From Ustilaginoidea virens (lineage: Eukaryota; Ascomycota; Sordariomycetes; Hypocreales; Clavicipitaceae), in assembly GCF_000687475.1 (NCBI RefSeq), contig NC_057320.1, positions 4,312,501 through 4,376,500 on the forward strand: a DNA stretch of 64,000 bases. Reading direction: 5' to 3'. The notes below the pieces were generated by a model. That model had not been told where the DNA came from. It saw only the letters and a list, made by a program, of their open reading frames with translations, and did no database searches. Numbering within the stretch: position 1 is the first letter of the stretch; the number at the start of each line of letters is the position of its first letter. Position numbers and translations under genes: made by a program. This document shows positions 13,516 through 24,297 of this stretch, piece by piece.

Positions 13516-13816
13516 AAAAGCAAGGTAGTGGCCTGGAGATATCTACGTGAAAAAAAGGAAAATAAAAAAAGACTGGAACAAGAGCAAACCAAAACAACAC
13601 CATCAACGGGCATGATTACGATGCACCATCCATCGGGCGAGTCGATGGAAAATTAAGTGAATTTGGTATCCAAGCTTCTGCCTCTTGGGCATCTAATCCG
13701 ACCCAAGATCAACCGAGTGTCCCCATGCATGCGGGGAAAATCACAAATTGCCCGTCTGATGAAAACAATCGCCCCAACCTGCGCAACTCATTTATTGCCA
13801 AGTCATCTCCCCCCCG

Positions 13817-16117
13817 TCACAAGACGGCGACTGCCAGGACTGCCAGCAGCATGCCACCAGCCATGCCGGACACTCGGCCTGCTCCGGCAGCACCGGCGGT
13901 CGCGATCGGCGGCAGCGAGTTGGTCGCGGACCCGCAGGTGCGGCAAGGACTCGTCCCCGCTGGCTTGGTAAACGTGGTGATGCCGCCGGCGGTGCCCGCG
14001 AGGCCGGTGGGAACTGGCGCGGGAGTCTCCATGCTCGGCTGCGTCGTGGAGATTGGCGTCGTCGGGGGCAAGGTCCGAGCCGGTGGAGGAAGGATGCAGT
14101 CGCCGCAGCCTGGGACCGGAGTAGGCTTGTCCGCAGTTGTTTGAGGCAGGACAGTGACGACGTAGACATTGACAACCCTGTCTCCGGGTGTGCATCCAGT
14201 CTCCGTGTTGCCACAGGTGTGCGTTCGCGGAATGGTAAAGATACCCGTCGAGGGGGGACAGACGGATGTCGTCAAAGTCAACACCTCGGTGGAGACGCCA
14301 CCCTCGCCGCAAGAAGAACCACCGTTTTCAGGGCACGAGGGGATCTTGTGCGTCTTGGTCGTGATAAAGACGGACGTGATGACTGGTTGCGACACGAGGC
14401 TCGGCTTCGCAGTGACGGTTGGCCCCGTGTTCTCGGTGGGCTTGGAGGCAGGGTTCCCGTCCTTTTCAGGGCACCAGGTGGTCGTTCCAATGATGGTTCG
14501 AGTCGCGACGGCACCAATGGAGCAGCCGTCAGAATGCAAAGCGCAAGAGGTGATGTTGTGGAGCTCGATTGTGGTAAAGGTCGATGTGTAGGTGTGGGGG
14601 AGGTGCGTCGCGTTGTACCAGCTGCCCGTCGGAAACGGCGCCGGCGTGACTCCAGGCGTCATGGTCGGATCCGTCTTGACAACGCCGGTGCTGTTCTTGC
14701 CAGCCTCGACACTGGCAATGGTGGAGAGAGTCGTAGTGGTAGTCTCCAATACGGCTGCCTTGGAAGTGGTCGTCATGGTGCTGTTCTTGCCGGTGGGCGC
14801 GGTAGTGGAGGGACTGATGGAAGCTTTGATGGAGGTGGAAGGAGAAACGGCAGACGAAGTTGTGCCATCAGCCTTGCTGCAGTCTCCCTCAATTGACGGA
14901 ACGGCATCAGCACCCGTGCCTATGGCCAAAAGAGAGGAACCGCAGTCCTCGTTGTTGGCGACAAAGATGTTGCGGTTTTCCTGATCGTACACCACGTAAG
15001 CAGCGCGCAGGAAGGTATCGCCGAGAACGGGGAACTTGTCGTCGGGGACCACTCCGAGAACGCAAGAGCCGTCCTTTTCCTGCTTCCAGATAAAGTCTCG
15101 GTATGGGACGTTGATCTCCGTCTTGCCAAACTTGAAGTTGACGGTGGCATTCTCGTCTCCCACATTGCAAGGAACCCGGTACATGCCGGAGTCGTCGCCC
15201 TTGGGAGGGGCGGTGACGCCGGGGAAGGCGTCCTTGATCTTGTCAAAGTACTTGGTGGGTAGAGACGACACGGTGTAGCCGCTGTCCATCAACACAGGCT
15301 GGCCGTTGACCTGATCAAACACGACTACGCTGGAACCGTCACCAGGGGTGAGGGAGATGCCGTCCAGGTAGACCCAGTAGCGAGTGTAGCCGTCGGGAGA
15401 CTTGTCTGCGGGGATAATGGGACGCTTCTCGAGTCGTCCAGAGAATTTCTTGGTGTCAAGGCCACCAAAGACGACTGAGCCTCGCGCACTCCCAATGGAA
15501 CGAATGTCGAGAGAGAAGGTGCGGCTCTTGATGAGGCCCTGGGTGACCATGTTGTCGAGGACCATGGGGTAGTCATTGGACCAACCCTTGGGCTCCGGGC
15601 CTGCGCCAAAGACGCCGGTAACGGTAAACTCACTGTCGGTAGCAACGCCGAATATTTGCTGGGCGATTCTGGCGGAGCCAATCTGAACATAATCATAACC
15701 GTACTCGAGCTGAGCGTAACCGCTTCCGTAGTTGATCCTGTTGGCAAATTTGAGGTCGACATACGTCTGGCTGCCATTGAAACGACCAAGCTTTTCGCAA
15801 AAGGCGGCGTCGTTTGATTTTTTGCATACAGGGTTGATCCAAAGCTCGGCGGAACCGGTGTCAAAGTTGACGCTCACGGGCTGGGGCGGAGTGCCGAACT
15901 GGAGCTCGATGGAGTAGAAGAAGGCTGATTGCTCGGGGCGAACAGCAACATCGACTTGACGTCGGAGAAAGCTGTTCTTGTGCGGGGCTCCCGGCGTGAC
16001 GGTGATGGGGTATCGGATTAAGCCAGGCTGCTGCGCCAACTGGTTATCCAAAGGGAGCTCGATGGCCAGGGCCGCGAGGGGCAGGGCCGCGAGAGACAAG
16101 AGAGCGGTGGACAACAT
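13817..16117 (-). CDS. Yapsin-like GPI-anchored aspartic protease with Cys-rich Ser/Thr tail
   Basis: A secreted pepsin-family (A1) protease, predicted at the plasma membrane or cell wall. I chose the ATG at 16117 (766 residues) because it begins a clean signal peptide (MLSTALLSLAALPLAALA); the frame stays open to 16375, but that extension is unlikely. The catalytic motifs are FDTGSAELW with Asp86 and VLMDSGYTVSSLP with Asp278. After the protease fold (about 65-400) comes a Ser/Thr/Pro-rich region of about 350 residues holding three related cysteine modules: SCALHSDGC...TTWCP, SCPENGGSSC...TSVCP and THTCGNTETGC...CGDC. The C-terminus is small and then hydrophobic (AGGMLLAVLAVAVL), a likely GPI-attachment signal. 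The gene has no introns. Yapsins process wall and secreted proteins; the long modular tail is more than that core needs. The specific substrate is unknown. Confidence 0.9.
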   Translation of the reverse strand: MLSTALLSLAALPLAALAIELPLDNQLAQQPGLIRYPITVTPGAPHKNSFLRRQVDVAVRPEQSAFFYSIELQFGTPPQPVSVNFDTGSAELWINPVCKKSNDAAFCEKLGRFNGSQTYVDLKFANRINYGSGYAQLEYGYDYVQIGSARIAQQIFGVATDSEFTVTGVFGAGPEPKGWSNDYPMVLDNMVTQGLIKSRTFSLDIRSIGSARGSVVFGGLDTKKFSGRLEKRPIIPADKSPDGYTRYWVYLDGISLTPGDGSSVVVFDQVNGQPVLMDSGYTVSSLPTKYFDKIKDAFPGVTAPPKGDDSGMYRVPCNVGDENATVNFKFGKTEINVPYRDFIWKQEKDGSCVLGVVPDDKFPVLGDTFLRAAYVVYDQENRNIFVANNEDCGSSLLAIGTGADAVPSIEGDCSKADGTTSSAVSPSTSIKASISPSTTAPTGKNSTMTTTSKAAVLETTTTTLSTIASVEAGKNSTGVVKTDPTMTPGVTPAPFPTGSWYNATHLPHTYTSTFTTIELHNITSCALHSDGCSIGAVATRTIIGTTTWCPEKDGNPASKPTENTGPTVTAKPSLVSQPVITSVFITTKTHKIPSCPENGGSSCGEGGVSTEVLTLTTSVCPPSTGIFTIPRTHTCGNTETGCTPGDRVVNVYVVTVLPQTTADKPTPVPGCGDCILPPPARTLPPTTPISTTQPSMETPAPVPTGLAGTAGGITTFTKPAGTSPCRTCGSATNSLPPIATAGAAGAGRVSGMAGGMLLAVLAVAVL

Positions 16118-18764
16118 GGTGATGAGGTGTCTGTGTGTATCCGAGCGACATGGGACGGACGCTGGCTTGTAACGAATGAATGAATCCCCCCTTTTACGCA
16201 CACCAGCACAAGAACATGTCAAGGTGAACAAAGCAAAGTAAGGAATGACGGCGCAATACTGCAAATAGTGACGATGAACATTAACGAGCGACGATGGAGT
16301 TTGGAGAGGAAGAAGAAAAGTCCAAGGAGACGACGGCATTTCGTCGCAAGCTGGGGTTATCGCTAGAGTTGGCAACGGCCATGTATGTGGGCGTCACGTA
16401 ACCAGGCCGTCAGCAACGGGTCGGAACCCCTTGCACGTGCGCTGCGTTGTATTGAGAGCTCCATAGCCGTGACCTTTGAACGACAAGCATCATCGACAAG
16501 ACTGTCTGACTGGTCAGCAACGAGCACTGTTGGGGCAAGTTGAGCAAGAGGTCTGGGGAGGGTGAGTGGGAGGGTGAGTGGGAGGGTGAGTGGGTGCGAA
16601 TAGGACCAAGTATTGTACCGATAGTTCAGGCCATGACGGTTGATGCGTACCGAGGGCTCCGTACATAGCACGCAGAGTTGCAGCAGCCGGATCCATCCAA
16701 CGCCCCGTCAAGCCAGTGACGAGAAGCTTGACGTGAAAAATGCAGGGGTGTTCAAAGCAGAATGAGAGGGCCCTGCATGCGAGGAAATGAAGAAAGAGTG
16801 CTAACTAACAGATACTGTCTGGTACGTGAGGGATCCCAGGTGCCGTTCCCCACCAAGAAGAAGGAGGAAGAAGAGGACTAGGACTCGGACTGGAGGGTGC
16901 AACAGGAAGGAACACCGCCCGATGTCGGATCAGGAACAGTGTCAAGACGCCGTGCAGCACATGCACGCACAGTACTCGTTGACACGGAATAAATCATCGC
17001 ATTTCGTCGCAAGTTGGTTTATCCCACTTACTCCGTACAGAGCAGTTGGTTCGTGAAATTTTGGCAGCAACGTGAACTTTTGAGCATCCATCCTGGGACC
17101 GCGTGCTGGCAAGGATTTTGGTACTCGGCAACACCAAGTGGAGTGACTCCATCAGTCTTGGTTTCAGGAGGCCAGCCTTCGATTCAGTCGCTTGCAACCG
17201 TGATGTCAATGATCCATCCATGTACCTTGATCCCGTGCCACCTCGTAGGGGGTCGTTGCCGTTCAGACGGAAGCCTTTTGCCCTCGGCAACGTTGACGCT
17301 GATATGTATTGACACTGCCACCAGAAAACCACTTTCGCTGCGTAACCAATAATGCGGCGGATCAGGATGAAAGACGGGTGAAGAGGCCTGGGTCGTCGCA
17401 TACCTCCTCTCTCAGCTTAGGCCGTGATCCAAGCACGTGCGCTTGGCGAACAGAATTGGCGCACTCGACATAATTAATTAGCCTCTTACCAGAATTAGAT
17501 GAGAATCTACGACATGGAAGCATCCAGCGCATCCCACAACACCACAGGCCCTGGCCCTTGTTCCGACGGCGCACAATAGCAGTATATACTGCCAGTGGGC
17601 CAATTTTTTTTTTTTTTTTTTTTTTTTGGCGCAAATTGAACTTCGAATTCTAAAAATGGGCCTTTAAATTAGCGTTTAACCATACGGATATCGATAGTAA
17701 GTAAACCATTTCCCCACTGATTTTGTAAGTGATTTGTGTCGCGAGGCGTACTCGATTGCGCCAGGCGCACGTACTTCAGGTCAATGGCTTCCGATCAACC
17801 GCAGCTGAGTACCAGATGTCGTTGTTTTCACGCTCTTCTTCTCTTGTGCAAGTGAAGCATGCGAAATGAAATGACCCTACTGCTCAATGTCGCATCCACT
17901 GTTTCGAGGCGATGCGCCATTACCCACCTACCGCTATAGCCCATGACGAATTGCGTGTCGTTGAACGGGAGGGATTCATGCCTTTACGGCATCTGCTCAT
18001 CTCACGATATCGTCCAAGAGACTCTCCAGCAACCCAATGAGGAAAACATCATCCTACCACTTAACAGTCCGAATCAACCGACATACATTTGACTTCAGTC
18101 GCAGACGCATATTCATGCCTTGCATTCGCTATTGATGGCTTGTTTAGCTTGACTGCCCTGTCTCTACATGCGTAGAAAAATATGTCATACTCTAGTCAAG
18201 AGATGAGTTGGATAAATAGGCAGGAAGAGCCGAAAAAAAGGCGGACAACCCAACGGTCACAGCATCTCAGACAAGCACCGTAATCCAAACTACAGTCTCC
18301 GGCCAACTTTCCCACAACGGGGGCTGCAGGACGCCTTTGCGCGCCAAGGCGTTTTTCGGTGGTCCATCTGAATCGTTGGTGACATTGAATGTGACTGTAG
18401 CGAGCATGCAATAGATGGCGGCCATACGATGCTGCCGAAACAGCTGCCGAAACAGCTGGTTAGAGTTCTGAGCGTGCCCAACTCTTGCCGTCAAATGAGA
18501 CAGCGTGCGAGGTTAGGTGTTTTCCGGCTTATGGGCTAGAAAAAAGAATTCCACTCGAATCCTCAACAAACATATCCCGCAAAGAATACAAACAGAATGA
18601 GTATAACCTTGACTATTTTCCATTGTGTGGTTGAGTATTAAAAGGTCAAAAACCCCTTATAGTTTAGGGGTCTCAGTTGAGAGAGCAAAATCAAGCCTGA
18701 ATATCAACTTTGTTCGCATTATTCCCGGATTCCCACTGCCAGCAAAAGAGAATACACAGAGCGC
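16118..18764. other. Intergenic, about 2.6 kb
   Basis: No supported gene. The stretch contains GGTGAGTGGGAG repeats (16558-16595), a TACTCCGTAC motif (17029-17038), a 24-bp T run (17604-17627) and a relatively AT-rich section from about 17630 to 18700 that could be decayed sequence. An 18-bp near-duplicate (GCATTTCGTCGCAAG followed by C or T, then TGG) occurs at about 16335 and 16998. Confidence 0.6.
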
Positions 18765-19369
18765 TTACTCCTTCTTCTCCAGCTCTTCCAGAATGGTTTT
18801 CTCCAGACTCTCAGGCTTGGTCGTGCTGGCCCAGCGTCCCTTCACCGTACCATCGCGACCGACGAGGAATTTCTCAAAGTTCCACTTGATGCGCTTCAGA
18901 CCCATCAGCCCGGGTTTTTCGGACTTGAGCCATTCGTACAGGGGGCTGGCTTTGTCGCCGTTGACGTCAATCTTTTGCATGATGGGGAAGCTGACGCCGT
19001 AGTTGACGCGGCAGAAATCCTGAATTTCGTCGTTGGTACCAGGCTCCTGGCCATTGAACTGATTGCACGGAAAGCCCAAGATGGTGAAGTCTTCTGGATA
19101 CTTGTCCTTGATGGATTTGTAGATTTTCTCGAGGCCTCCGTACTGCGGCGTGAATCCGCACTTGGAAGCCGTGTTCACGACGAGGACGACCTTGCCCTTG
19201 TAGTCGGCGAGAGAGACTTCCTGACCGCGATCTATGCACGGAGAAGTCGCTAGGATTAGTACAACGAGGGGCGCAAGGGTGAGGAGGCAGGTTGCGAAGG
19301 AGAGGGGTGAGTGTTGGAGGACGGACTGTTAAGCGGCTTGAAATCGTAAAAGCTCGTTGCTGAAGCCAT
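18765..19369 (-). CDS. HYR1: Glutathione/thioredoxin-dependent peroxidase, Hyr1/Gpx3 type
   Basis: Reduces hydrogen and lipid peroxides and, in yeast, also relays the oxidant signal to Yap1. There are two exons: 19369-19327 (MASATSFYDFKPLN plus one base) and 19231-18765, giving 169 residues, the usual length for the fungal family. The peroxidatic cysteine is Cys39 in NTASKCGFTPQ (Cys rather than selenocysteine), a second conserved site is LGFPCNQF (Cys70), and the resolving cysteine is probably Cys88 in DFCRVNYGVSFP. The active-site Trp lies in KWNFEKFLV. The 95-bp intron has a clear branch site (ACTAATC) and acceptor (GCATAG), but its donor reads GTCCGT, which is unusual. The frame and the expected GQEVSLADYKGKVV segment support it. 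Confidence 0.93.
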
Positions 19370-20215
19370 GGTTGCAAACGTGCGGGTTATCTCGACGGTG
19401 GTGCAAGCTGGAGCAGCCGATTGTGGCAGAAAAGGATGAGGGGCGCGGCACTCGAGTGGGCCTGGAGCTGCAATAGACAGGGGCAAAAGTGATGGTGTTG
19501 AGATGGGAGAATGAGCTATGTGATGCAGTTGAGAGGCGCGATGACAAATGCTTTGGCGATACATGAGCAAGCTCCCGGCACGGACGGAAAACACCAGACG
19601 AGGAGAGCAGCGGGGATCAAACAGCCATGACGTTATCGACGCGGCGCAGGAAGGTGCGAATCACAATCAGGAACTGTACTCCGTACGCCCGTGTTGAGCG
19701 ATTCGGCAGGCAGGTTTCTCCGCAAGCCGACGGACGAGCTTTGCCCGATGACTCGATGGAATGGAATGGGAAAACAAAACAAGACTCAGCACGGGTCGGA
19801 GGGTCTGAAGCCAGTTTGTGCTCCAGTCAAGGGACCGTCCATGTCAGCAGCGAGGGGTAGGGGCATGCTGAGTACTGATTGGGCGGCGGTGCCAAGCTTT
19901 CAGATGGACAACCTTACCATCCCCCCCCCCGTCGTTTTGTGTGGGAGGCTTGACAGTGCGCCTCCAGCATGCAACTTTGCTATCAGAGGGCATATCGAGA
20001 TTCACAAAGGGAAACCGGCACTGCTTTGCTGCTCGATTATAGCTCTTGCACGTGTTCGAAAGCAAAATCTCTTTGTCAAACGCAAAAAAGGTAGCCGTCT
20101 GCCTCTCCAATTTTGCTACAACTCAGCTGCCGTCACCAGGCACGGTGTTTGAGCCATCTGCAAGAGCGCATATGCATGTTATGTAAGTCGCTACGTCCAA
20201 CTGAATCATCATACC
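19370..20215. other. Divergent intergenic region between peroxidase and FAD oxidoreductase
   Basis: The 846 bp separate the start codons of two divergent redox genes and should hold both promoters. They contain a GTACTCCGTAC motif (19676-19686) and a C run near 19921. I see no gene. Confidence 0.6.
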
Positions 20216-21265
20216 ATGGAAGAGAAGCGCAACATTGTGATAATTGGTACGTTGCCCCCCCCCCCCCCCCCCGGCACCCATTCCCAAAGGCGCACGCCCA
20301 ACGCTTGCGCCATATCAACACTGACTCTTTTTCGACAGGTGGCGGCGTTGTTGGCTGCACCACTGCTTACTATCTCACTCGCCATCCGAGGTTCAATCCA
20401 GCTTGCCACAGCATCACTCTTTTAGAAGCCGGCCCTACCGTTGCGGGCGGAGCTTCCGGTAAAGCTGGAGGCTTGCTGGCGCTGTGGGCGTATCCCGCCA
20501 GCCTTGTCCCCTTGTCGTACAGGCTGCACGCAGAATTAGCCGCCAAACACAACGGTGCTCAAAGATGGGGCTACAGGAATCTTCAGTGCGGCAGTCTCGA
20601 GGCCGTCGTTTCTTCCCAAAAGCTCGGCCGGCTGCAGCAAGCCCAGGATCAAGGCAAAGCCTGGGAAACGCTGCCCAAGCAGGACGGAGCAGCCAAGGAA
20701 CTGCTGGCGGAAGCCATCTTGCCGCGAGAACTAGACTGGGTGGATCGGGATATCATAACCAGCTGGGCGGAAATGGGCGACCCCGGAACGACGGAGACGT
20801 CGCAGGTCCACCCGTTCCAGTTCACAACGTCGATTGGCGAGCTGGCGCAAGAGGCTGGCGTGCGGATCAAGACCAACGCCAAAGTCACCAAGATCGCCAC
20901 GTCCAAGACCCGGCTGGAAAAGGTGGAATACCTCGACAGAAACACCGGCGAGACGGTTGAGCTTACCGACATGACCGACGTCGTGGTTACGGCCGGCCCG
21001 TGGACCGGGAGACTCCTTCCTCGGGCAAAAGTCGAAGGGCTGCGGGCACACAGCGTCGTCTTCGAGGCAGACGTGTCTCCGTTTGCCGTCTTTACCAACG
21101 TACAGCTTCCCCATGACTTTGTGCCGGAGCACCGGGCAAAGCTGGGCCAGAAACGGCTGCACAGGAGCCGCGTAGACCCAGAGATATACGCAAGACCGTT
21201 TGGCGAAGCGTACGCGTGCGGTAGGCGAAAATCCCACCTTTGTCCAAGGACAGCTGGCCGTAAAC

Positions 21266-21311
<46 letters not shown>

Positions 21312-21705
21312 ATATTGTTGCGCCTCCCCTTCCCCTTTCCCCCCTCATCCAGGCGAACCAGATAGCAGCGTTCCGCTCCCAGACACGGTCGACCAAGTCC
21401 AATGCGACGAAGCGCAGTGCGACGACATTATTTCATACATCAAGACCTTCAGCCCGGTTCTCGGATCGGCCCCGATCAAAGCCAAGCAATCGTGCTATCT
21501 TCCTCGCCATATGCGGTTCGGCCAGGAGAGCGGGCCCTTGATTGGACCTACAACCGTGCCAGGCGTTTGGGTTGCAGCCGGCCACACCTGCTGGGGTATC
21601 CAGAACGGGCCTGCAACGGGGAAACTCATGTCCGAGTACATATTTGACGGGGCGCCTCTGAGCGCGAATGTTGATAAGTTCGATCCGCGAAAGTTCAAGG
21701 TGTGA
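20216..21705 (+). CDS. TDA3: FAD-dependent oxidoreductase, DAO family, Tda3-like
   Basis: Three exons (20216-20246, 20339-21220, 21353-21705) give 421 residues. The N-terminus is a dinucleotide-binding fold, with GGGVVGCTTAYYLT assembled across intron 1, followed by LLEAG and GGASGKAGGLLALWAYP. The C-terminal exon contains GPTTVPGVWVAAGHTCWGI, the second FAD-contact region of D-amino-acid-oxidase-like proteins. The GGASGKAGGLLALWAYP block is characteristic of the yeast Tda3 group, linked to late endosome-to-Golgi traffic; the true substrate is not known. Intron 1 contains a C run directly after its donor and intron 2 contains a 39-bp T run, which makes the unspliced frame read Phe-rich nonsense. 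The gene is tandem with NOP16 downstream. Confidence 0.9.
21269..21307. repeat. Poly-T tract (39 bp) inside intron 2 of the FAD oxidoreductase
   Basis: An uninterrupted run of 39 T on the coding strand, 45 bp before the acceptor. It may act as an extended polypyrimidine tract, but it is far longer than that signal needs. Confidence 0.95.
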
Positions 21706-21840
21706 CGACAAAAAAAAATTGCTGGGAATTGTCACCGGATGAAAGGACCCCCCGAACATGGCGAAACGTGTTGCAAAAAGTGGCAGCGGTGCGAATAATA
21801 GGCTTCCGTCCTTTCCGACTTTCTCTCTCCTGCTTCTTCT

Positions 21841-21877
<37 letters not shown>

Positions 21878-22184
21878 CCGCACCCCACGTACGTGAAATC
21901 ACATGTCGCGCCTAAAACCTAAATAACTCGCAGTTCGTGAACCAAACCTCATCAGACGCCTCGAGTTCATCTCGAACCTCAACCTCATCCCTGGATGGAA
22001 TAGCTGCCGTCTGGGGCCCCACACAGCCCCGCTTTTTGCTTCGCCTGCTGCCAACCCTCCCACGACACTTATCGATAAGAGACCTGTCCGAACGGAAAAA
22101 TTTCCCATGCCCAAATCGCCGCCTTTACACCAGCGAAGCCTTTCCTGCCCATCTCCGAACCAGCCAAGAGCCGAGACAGCCGTC
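21706..22184. other. Intergenic between FAD oxidoreductase and NOP16
   Basis: A 479-bp tandem gene gap containing a 31-bp T run (21843-21873). It should hold the end of one transcript and the NOP16 promoter. I see no gene. Confidence 0.6.
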
Positions 22185-22980
22185 ATGGGTCGCGAGTTGC
22201 AAAAGAAGAAGCGCCGCTCCAACAGGCAGCCCGTCAGGCAATCCAACAGGACCAAGAAAATCCTCAACCCGCGCGGCAACAGCGTCATAGCCCAAAACTG
22301 GTACGTCCCCACCCCAGGCCCTGCTCCCATGCTCCCATGCTCCCATGCCTCTTCTTCTTCTTCTTCTTCTTCTTCTTCTTTTTTTTTCTGCAAACGCGCC
22401 CGCCGAGACTGTCGTCTGACACCCGCGCCTCGCCAGGGACAAGAAGGCGACGCTGGCGCAAAACTACCAGCGACTCGGCCTGCTGGCCCGCCTGAAGGCC
22501 CCCACGGGAGGCACGGAGAAGAAGCTGGGCGCCCGGCTCGGCGCGTCCAAGGACGACCCGTTCGCCATCGCCTCGGTGGGCAGGGCCGTCGTGTCCGAGG
22601 CCAAGGTGGAGCGCGACGCCGACGGCCGCATCGTGCGCATCCTGGGCACGGCCGACGCGAAGCCGAACCCGCTGGGCGATCCGCTCAACGGCCCGGACTC
22701 GGGGTCCGACAGCGGCGACGAATGGGGCGGCATCGCCGAGAGGGAGGCGCGCGAGGACGACGGCACCACCGACGTGGTCAAGGCGCTGATTGAGGAGTCG
22801 CACAACCCGGCGCCGAGGGTGGCGCGGCACCAGAGCGACGCGGAGAGGGAGTGGCTGGGCAGGCTGGTGGCCAAGCATGGCAGCGACACGGGGGCCATGG
22901 CGAGGGATCTCAAGCTGAATCCGATGCAGCAGACTGCCAGGGACATTGCGAGGAGGCTCAGGAAATTGCAGGGCGCGTGA
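22185..22980 (+). CDS. NOP16: Ribosome biogenesis protein Nop16
   Basis: A nucleolar factor of 60S ribosomal subunit assembly. Two exons (22185-22300 and 22437-22980) give 219 residues. The N-terminus is strongly basic (MGRELQKKKRRSNRQPVRQ), followed by the conserved NPRGNSVIAQNWDKKATLAQNY, which spans the splice junction with W-D codons rebuilt across it. The middle has an acidic GPDSGSDSGDEWGGIAERE stretch, and the C-terminus ends in the conserved MQQTARDIARRLRKLQ. The intron carries a TTC trinucleotide run (22350-22380). The length matches the family. Confidence 0.93.
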
Positions 22981-24297
22981 AGGCAGTGCGCGGGATCGGG
23001 GGAGCGTGGCTTTGCTGCCGAGGCGGGTGGGTGGGTGACGATGGGTTTGCGCGTCAGACTGCGTCAGACTGCGTTGGACTGCGTTGGACTGCGTTGGACT
23101 GCGTTGGACTGCGTTGGACTGCGTTGGACTGCGTTGGACTGCGTTGGACTGCGTTAGACTCTGGGGAGGCATTATCGGCGCCTGGGCGTTTTTTTTTTCT
23201 TTTCATTCAATCTCAATTATATACCTAGGTGGGCCAAGTGACACGCTTGGAGTACAAGTATGCTGATGCCGGTCTGTCGCCGTCCTAGGCAGAGGGAAGC
23301 GGAGGCATCTGGGCGGGCAAGACCAGTCCGCCTTGGCTGCTGCAATCTGCTGTAGTGGCTACCAGACTACAGTAGAGCTTAGTATGCAGCTATCGCAGTA
23401 TACGAAGTATGAAGCCCAATAAAGCCGCCAGGCGCCTTGTGCGGCCTCACGTTTCAGCGCAACAAGTAAGCTGCGAGAAAATAGCTGCCCTAATTCATCG
23501 CCTTATCATCCCGCAACGCGACGCAACGCAACGCACTACAATAGTAATATACGCATGAGCTCGCTATTTCCCAAAACGCCTAGATAATCCTATGTAGTAC
23601 ATTTTTATTGCATCATCCTCTGGATGCCGCCTGCAAGTGGGCTTCTGAGGCACGGCAGAATCTCACCGCCTATTTTGCGTATTCGCAATGCAACGCAATG
23701 CAAGGCTTCCAATGCTGTCCCATTTTATTGACTAATTCCCAGACATTGGGATTTCTGCCCAATTAGCTACCAGGTGATTCTAACTGCCTATGCGACGGCC
23801 TCATGGAATCTGAAAGGGGGGAAGCGGAAAGAGCTGCGCCCTGTCTGCTGGCCTTCCTATTTCTTCGCAATTCTCCAGGCCAAGCTCCGCTTTCCCTGGT
23901 CAATATGTCTTACAAACATGCATCCCAGGATTTAAGGGGCATGAAAAGAGTGCCCATGATTGCGCTACAGATTCGTGAGCTGCGACCCATTCTTGGTCGT
24001 CACAACATGCAGGTGTACACAATCAAAAAGTGCATGGACGTGGCTCGTCAAGCTCCATGCAAAGGACTTCGCGCTAGCGAAGTGGAAAGCCACTGCCCCA
24101 ATAAGAACGCCAAGGGTGCCACGTCGGTGCCATCCGAATCGAGCATCTCCATCTATCGCAATAACTTGTCACTGAGTATTGTCATTTCCAAATAAGAATT
24201 CTTTTTTTTTTTTTAAAAAAAAAAAAAGCAGGGCCAGTCGAAGCAGGACATGAAAACCAATGTACCGGATGACGAAATTTGTACAAAGCGTTGGTGC
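22981..24297. other. Intergenic, relatively AT-rich, with a minisatellite
   Basis: The 1.3 kb between convergent genes begins with the 10-bp repeat array at 23051. From about 23350 to 24230 it is AT-richer than its surroundings, with repeated GCAACGC/GCAATGC words near 23515 and 23690. This could be decayed mobile DNA, but I see no terminal repeats or transposase frame. An ATG-initiated frame of 130 codons (23803-24195) resembles no family I know, and I do not call it a gene. Confidence 0.5.
23051..23160. repeat. Minisatellite, 11 tandem copies of a 10-bp unit (GCGTTGGACT)
   Basis: Exactly 110 bp: two GCGTCAGACT, eight GCGTTGGACT and one GCGTTAGACT, starting 70 bp after the NOP16 stop codon and so probably in its 3' untranslated region. 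Confidence 0.95.

Larger units (their letters stand above)
2504..13816. other. 11.3 kb stretch without a recognisable gene
   Basis: No reading frame here has both a convincing composition and a recognisable domain, and I found no exon chain with good splice sites. The DNA holds short tandem arrays (listed separately), homopolymers (A-run near 5460, C-run near 9500, G-run near 12588), several TACTCCGTA motifs (5484, 7114, 8261, 8542) and GGTACCTA-type palindromes (4505-4580, 8555-8585). It could contain long untranslated leaders, non-coding transcripts or decayed sequence. The only frame that looks protein-like is the one at 6147-6551 on the minus strand. Confidence 0.6.

Noticed and set aside
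12723..13613. 296-codon minus-strand frame next to the aspartic protease gene
   Set aside because: It is an open frame through GC-rich, repeat-containing DNA (reads poly Phe-Leu-Pro-Cys over the 13.44 kb repeat), lacks any domain and several other frames are equally open here.
16118..16375. 86-residue N-terminal extension of the aspartic protease
   Set aside because: It would bury the clear signal peptide that starts at 16117 and has no similarity to a protease propeptide.
23803..24195. 130-codon ATG-initiated plus-strand frame
   Set aside because: No family resemblance, no splice partners and it sits in AT-richer DNA that looks decayed; kept only as a remark under the intergenic entry.
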